A stretch of DNA of 47,533 nt from Geobacter sp. (lineage in GTDB: Bacteria; Desulfobacterota; Desulfuromonadia; Geobacterales; Geobacteraceae). Shown here piece by piece: positions 44,107-47,533 of this stretch. Made by a program: the position numbers and the translations under genes. The stretch is taken from NCBI GenBank assembly GCA_003314535.1, contig POSG01000023.1, positions 1 to 47,533 on the forward strand. Direction: 5' to 3'. Within the stretch, counting starts at the first letter, position 1. Each line of letters starts with the position of its first letter. The notes under the pieces were generated by a model. The model saw nothing but the letters and a program-made list of their open reading frames with translations. It had not been told where the DNA came from and did not search any database.

Positions 44107-44709
44107 TCACCCGTTAAGCAGCGTTACTACCGGATTTCCGTCCGCGTAGTAATCGATGATGTTGAGGCAGCCGTAATCCTGTTCGATCCGGAACATTGAT
44201 GAGAGCGGAGCGCCGAGGGCGGAGAGGAGTATGACCCGGTTGCCGCCGCCATGGCCGACCACCAGCACGTCTTCACCCTGGTGCCCGCCGATGATTCTTC
44301 CCAGCGCAGGCAACAGCCGGCTTTGCAGGTCGTGGAGGTTCTCACCGCCCGGTACGCGGTAGCCGACGAAATCGTTCATCCGCGCCTGCCATTCTTCTGG
44401 GTATCGCTCGGCCAGTTCGTCCCACGTCAAGCCTTCCCACGCGCCGAAGCTCAATTCCCGGAGTTCCTTTTTCAGGACCGGCTGCAGGCCCCACCGGGCG
44501 CACAGGATGCGCGCGCCCTGCACGCAGCGTGAAAGATCGCTGGTGTAGCAGGCGGCAATCCTTTTATCCGCCAGGCGGTCGGCCAACAGATGGTACTGGT
44601 GGAGCCCCTGCGCCGTCAGCTGCACATCAGCCTGGCCATTGTAGCGGAAAACGCCGCTCCCTTCGATTTCGCCGTGGCGGATGAGGTATATGCGCGTCTT
44701 TGTTATCAA
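44107..44709 (-). CDS. cobC: Alpha-ribazole phosphatase CobC (histidine phosphatase family)
   Basis: The roughly 200-residue phosphatase has the RHGE catalytic motif ([10 protein letters not shown]), [11 protein letters not shown] and GHGGGNR. It removes the phosphate from alpha-ribazole phosphate or from cobalamin phosphate. The most likely start is TTG 44709, overlapping the cobS stop; no ATG lies near and longer frames run back inside cobS. General phosphoglycerate-mutase-like activity cannot be excluded, but the operon supports CobC. Confidence 0.88.
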   Translation of the reverse strand: MITKTRIYLIRHGEIEGSGVFRYNGQADVQLTAQGLHQYHLLADRLADKRIAACYTSDLSRCVQGARILCARWGLQPVLKKELRELSFGAWEGLTWDELAERYPEEWQARMNDFVGYRVPGGENLHDLQSRLLPALGRIIGGHQGEDVLVVGHGGGNRVILLSALGAPLSSMFRIEQDYGCLNIIDYYADGNPVVTLLNG

Positions 44710-45461
44710 ATGTTCAGAACCTGTAAGTTTGATAATGCAAGGATCACCAGCAGGCAGAGGACTTCGTTCAGTTCGCTGGCAAATCCGATCATGTCGCCGG
44801 ACACGCCGCCGAGCCTGCGGTGAAACCAGGTCTTGATGCCCCAAGTCACGATATAGGCGGCGACAAACAGCCACAGCCCCTGGATGCTCAGGAGCAGGAC
44901 GGCTGCGGCCAGGGTCGTTGCCGTGGCGATCAAGAGCTGCAGCCAGCCGGCGCCGGCGATGAACGTGGTGCCGAGCCCGTCGCTCCGCGCCTTTACAGCT
45001 CCCACGGTCATCTGCACCTGGGAAAACCGGGCCATGAGGGGAAAGCAGAACAGGGCCTGATGTTTGATTTCCAGGGGCAGGTGGAGCAGGGCCTGGTACT
45101 TGAGCAGCAGCAGCAGCACGAGGCCTACGGCTCCGGCTGCCCCGGTCCGGGAATCCTTCATGACGGCAAGGAAACGCTCCCGGCCGCCGCGGGCGGCAAG
45201 GCCGTCGCAGACATCAGCCAGCCCGTCCAGGTGAAGCACGCCGGTCAGGACCGCAAGGATGGCGACCAGGAGAAGATCGACCACCCCGCGGGGCAGAATT
45301 CCTGAAAGGAGGTAGTTTCCGGCTGCCAGCAGAGCGCCCAGCATGAGGCCGACCAGCGGGAAAAAGGCCATGGAGCGTCCCAGGTCGCGCTCTTCGCAAC
45401 GGACGGAAAAGGGCAGGGGGATTATGGTAAGAAACTGCAATGCGATGAAGATGAGACGCAT
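44706..45461 (-). CDS. cobS: Adenosylcobinamide-GDP ribazoletransferase CobS
   Basis: This 251-residue membrane enzyme joins adenosylcobinamide-GDP to alpha-ribazole. It has six or more helices and the conserved HLDGLADVCDGLAA and GGVSGDMIGFASELNE motifs; the aspartates are expected to hold magnesium. ATG 45461 is used; TTG 45467 would add two residues. Confidence 0.95.
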   Translation of the reverse strand: MRLIFIALQFLTIIPLPFSVRCEERDLGRSMAFFPLVGLMLGALLAAGNYLLSGILPRGVVDLLLVAILAVLTGVLHLDGLADVCDGLAARGGRERFLAVMKDSRTGAAGAVGLVLLLLLKYQALLHLPLEIKHQALFCFPLMARFSQVQMTVGAVKARSDGLGTTFIAGAGWLQLLIATATTLAAAVLLLSIQGLWLFVAAYIVTWGIKTWFHRRLGGVSGDMIGFASELNEVLCLLVILALSNLQVLNI

Positions 45462-45506
45462 GGTCAAATCCGGTGGTTTTCAGATGCGCTGCCTGCCGCG
45501 CCCCTG

Positions 45507-46562
45507 CTAGTCATGTCCCGTCACTCCCGCCTCTTCGAAAGAGGCCATCTCCTTGAGGATTTTCACGCCCGCTTCGATCAGCCCCATGGCCAGGGCAGCG
45601 CCGGTGCCTTCTCCCAAGCGGAGCTTCAAATCGAGAATCGGTTCCGCGCCGAGGCGTTCCAGCATGAAACGGTGGCCGACTTCCACCGACTCGTGTGCCG
45701 CGAACAGATAGTCCCGGATATGGGGGTGCATCTCCGAAGCGATAAGCGCACCGGCTGTGGAAATGAAGCCGTCCACCACGACCGGGATCCGGTTGGCCGC
45801 GCATCCGATGACCAGTCCGGCAATGCCGGCGATCTCCAGGCCGCCCACCTTGGCCAGCACGTCCAGGGGGTCGGATCGATCCGGCTTGTTCAGATCCAGC
45901 CCGTGCTGGATGACACGGATCTTGTTCTCCAGTGCTGCGTCGTTGATCCCGGTTCCGCGGCTGGTGACCTGCCGGACCGGCAGCCCGGACAGGGCGGCAA
46001 TGATCGCCGAAGCGGAGGATGTGTTGCCGATGCCCATTTCACCGGTTCCGGCCAGGGCGATGCCCTCGTCGCGGCACCCATTGGCCAGCGTAATGCCGGT
46101 TTCCAGCGACGCCTGCGCCTGCTCGCGGGTCATGGCCGCGCCCCTGGCGAAATTTTTCGTTCCCCTGGCAATCTTGCGGTCAATGAGGCCCGGCAGCGCC
46201 CCGAAGTCGTGATCGACCCCCATATCCACCACCCGGACATCGGCCCCTGCGTGCCTGGCCAGCACGTTTACCCCGGCTCCCCCACGAAGGAAATTGTAGA
46301 CCATCTGGGGGGTGACTTCCTTCGGGTAGGCGGATACCCCTTCTTCCACTATGCCGTGATCGGCGGCAAAGGTGAAGATGATCTTTTTTTCCGTAACAGG
46401 CGACATTGTGCCGGCAATAGCGGCAAAGCGGCGGCCGAATTCCTCGAGGCGGCCGAGCGAGCCCAGCGGCTTGGTCTTGTAGTCCAGCCTGTGCTGGGCC
46501 TGCTGCAGAAGTGCGGTGTCTACGGGTTGGATGCGGGCGAGGGTGAGTTCCAATAAATTCAT
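45507..46562 (-). CDS. cobT: Nicotinate-nucleotide-dimethylbenzimidazole phosphoribosyltransferase CobT
   Basis: CobT activates the lower-ligand base as its alpha-ribotide. The 351-residue protein has [34 protein letters not shown] and [14 protein letters not shown], all family marks; the catalytic glutamate is near the C-terminus in [14 protein letters not shown] 46562 is chosen; the frame upstream reads REP sequence. Confidence 0.96.
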   Translation of the reverse strand: MNLLELTLARIQPVDTALLQQAQHRLDYKTKPLGSLGRLEEFGRRFAAIAGTMSPVTEKKIIFTFAADHGIVEEGVSAYPKEVTPQMVYNFLRGGAGVNVLARHAGADVRVVDMGVDHDFGALPGLIDRKIARGTKNFARGAAMTREQAQASLETGITLANGCRDEGIALAGTGEMGIGNTSSASAIIAALSGLPVRQVTSRGTGINDAALENKIRVIQHGLDLNKPDRSDPLDVLAKVGGLEIAGIAGLVIGCAANRIPVVVDGFISTAGALIASEMHPHIRDYLFAAHESVEVGHRFMLERLGAEPILDLKLRLGEGTGAALAMGLIEAGVKILKEMASFEEAGVTGHD

Positions 46563-46584
46563 GATTTGATTACCTGCCATTCGT

Positions 46585-46677
46585 GTAGGGGCGATCCTTG
46601 CTCTTGCGCACCGAAACGCTTCAGCGCACAGGTGGGTGATCACCCTTCTGGCGGGCGAACACGAGGTTCGCCCCTAC
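46585..46677. repeat. Pair of REP-like palindromes between cobU and cobT
   Basis: GTAGGGGCGATCCTTG (46585-46600) and GGGCGAACACGAGGTTCGCCCCTAC (46653-46677) form an inverted pair of the same family as the palindrome at 34555. Between them are TGCGC/GCGCA arms and GGGTGATCACCC. This fills the 132-base cobU-cobT gap. Confidence 0.75.
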
Positions 46678-46694
46678 GGGATTCCGGGTTGGAA

Positions 46695-47213
46695 TTATTT
46701 CAGCTTCAGCGGTATTCCGGAAAACGTGACGTATGCTTCATCGGATGCTTCCGCCAGGAGTTCGTTGGCGTTCCCGGCCAGATCGCGGAAGGTTCGCGCC
46801 AGGGCGTTTTCCGGCACTATGCCCATTCCCACTTCGTTGGACACCAGGATGATGGGCGTCTGGCATTCCGCGAGAGATTTGATCAGGGTCCGCACTTCAT
46901 TCAGCACCGCTTCAGCTGTTCCATGGCGGAAAAGGAGATTGGAAATCCACAGGGTGATGCAGTCCACCAGCACTGCCTTGTAGCGGCCATGGACTTCCCT
47001 GAGTACTTCCTGGAGGTTGAGCGGCTCCTCTACGGTTTGCCATGTTTCACCGCGACGGGCCTTGTGGGCCGCGATCCTTTCGGCCATTTCGGCATCCCGC
47101 GCCTCCCCGGTGGCGACATAGCACAGCGGGCCGCCGAAAGATTCCGCCAGCTTTTCTGCAAGGCGGCTCTTGCCGCTCCGGGCGCCGCCGGTGATGAAGA
47201 TGATGCGCGCCAT
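46695..47213 (-). CDS. cobU: Adenosylcobinamide kinase/guanylyltransferase CobU
   Basis: The 172-residue bifunctional enzyme phosphorylates adenosylcobinamide and adds GMP. It has the P-loop GGARSGKS, the guanylylated histidine region RIAAHKARRGETW and VLVDCITLWISNLL. ATG 47213 is chosen because the sequence upstream is a terminator hairpin and riboswitch, although the frame stays open to 47402. It is the first gene of the riboswitch-controlled B12 operon. Confidence 0.96.
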   Translation of the reverse strand: MARIIFITGGARSGKSRLAEKLAESFGGPLCYVATGEARDAEMAERIAAHKARRGETWQTVEEPLNLQEVLREVHGRYKAVLVDCITLWISNLLFRHGTAEAVLNEVRTLIKSLAECQTPIILVSNEVGMGIVPENALARTFRDLAGNANELLAEASDEAYVTFSGIPLKLK

Positions 47214-47216
47214 AAC

Positions 47217-47249
47217 AAAACCCCCGCCTCCCTTGAAGAGAGGCGGGGG
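47217..47249 (-). terminator. Riboswitch expression platform (intrinsic terminator)
   Basis: The strong stem CCCCCGCCTC / GAGGCGGGGG is followed by TTTT on the minus strand, immediately before the cobU ATG. Its 5' arm (CGCCTCTC, 47245-47238) can pair instead with GAGAGGCG at 47293-47286, giving a ready antiterminator. The 3' arm also contains GGAGG, so ribosome-site masking is possible too. Confidence 0.85.
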
Positions 47250-47309
47250 TTCCAAACCGGTCGCTGGATGCACGCATGGTTTCGGCGCCTCTCCCTCGGA
47301 GGTCCTCAC

Positions 47310-47530
47310 GCATTCGGCCGGGCAGGTTTCCTGACTCGCGGATCGCTTTACTCGCTGCGCCTTCCCGATTGGCTCAGTGGCGTCTCGTGCAGCTTTTATC
47401 ACCGCTCACAGTTGCGGGGCAGTGAGGGGTTTGCACCCTCTTCCCTTTTACCTCCCGTCGCCCCCGTTTCCCGCGCATGCGCACGGTTGCTCTGGGATCG
47501 ATCAACGGAGCACCCGGTCGTACTTGTTTT
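47310..47530 (-). promoter_or_regulatory. Cobalamin riboswitch aptamer
   Basis: On the minus strand the conserved B12-aptamer segments occur in order: GGTAAAAGGGAAGAGGGTGC, CTGCCCCGCAACTGT, the B12 box GACGCCACTG, GGGAAGGCG and GAGTCAGGAAACCTGCC. It lies about 100 bases upstream of cobU. Binding of adenosylcobalamin should favour the terminator at 47217-47249 and switch off the whole leftward locus. The promoter is beyond the window edge. Confidence 0.96.
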
Positions 47531-47533
47531 TAA

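Noticed and set aside
47214-47402. N-terminal extension of CobU
   Set aside because: The DNA is the riboswitch and its terminator hairpin; the enzyme family begins at MARIIFITGG.

Overview
The window looks like a Geobacter-type (Desulfuromonadia/Geobacterales) chromosome segment. This is inferred from the split ATP synthase block (Fo genes without F1), the tol-pal and hemW-hrcA-grpE-dnaK-dnaJ gene orders, a low-molecular-weight siroheme sulfite reductase, a CIRCE-controlled heat-shock operon and a complete-looking anaerobic (early-cobalt) B12 locus. Most core genes are G+C-rich. One block, about 20.3-31.1 kb, is visibly richer in A+T.

Layout. 0-2 kb: ATP synthase Fo genes (atpZ-like, atpI-like, atpB, atpE), transcribed leftward and ending in a strong terminator. 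2-5 kb: hemL, a gamma-carbonic-anhydrase-like protein and nadA, leftward, with a near-consensus promoter. Divergent from these is tatA. 5.4-10.3 kb: the Tol-Pal envelope operon (tolQ, tolR, tolA-like, tolB, pal, cpoB), leftward. 10.4-16.6 kb: hemW, then the heat-shock set hrcA-grpE-dnaK-dnaJ, rightward, with a perfect CIRCE operator. 17-19 kb: a small assimilatory-type sulfite reductase and an MFS transporter. 19.3-47.5 kb: a B12 locus transcribed leftward from a cobalamin riboswitch at the right edge: cobU, cobT, cobS, cobC, cobB/cbiA, cbiM, cbiN-like, cbiQ, cbiO, cbiX, cbiC, cbiD, cbiET, cbiL, cbiF, cbiG, a cbiH-cobQ fusion and, after an 11-kb interruption, cbiB.

The interruption (about 20.3-31.1 kb) is a defence-type island on the same strand. 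It starts at a promoter near 31.0 kb and encodes a 64-aa protein, a papain-like cysteine-peptidase-like protein, a type I restriction-modification system (hsdM, hsdS, hsdR), a possible 43-aa peptide, a DUF3696-type AAA ATPase and a PIN-domain nuclease. Stop/start overlaps join hsdM-hsdS, hsdR-peptide and ATPase-PIN, so the ATPase-PIN pair is built into the restriction operon. I infer a guard module comparable in logic, not sequence, to PrrC beside EcoprrI. The 64-aa/peptidase pair is a second uncharacterised module.

The B12 locus also carries an unusual load of small repeats: heptanucleotide tandem repeats (core GCC every 7 bases) inside cbiH-cobQ, cbiD and cbiN-like, a palindrome between the two domains of cobB, REP-like palindromes around cbiG and cobT/cobU, and one copy of a ~210-bp inverted-repeat element whose second copy lies by cbiB. 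The repeats inside genes stay in frame and mostly fall in domain linkers or termini. One forms the joint of the cbiH-cobQ fusion.
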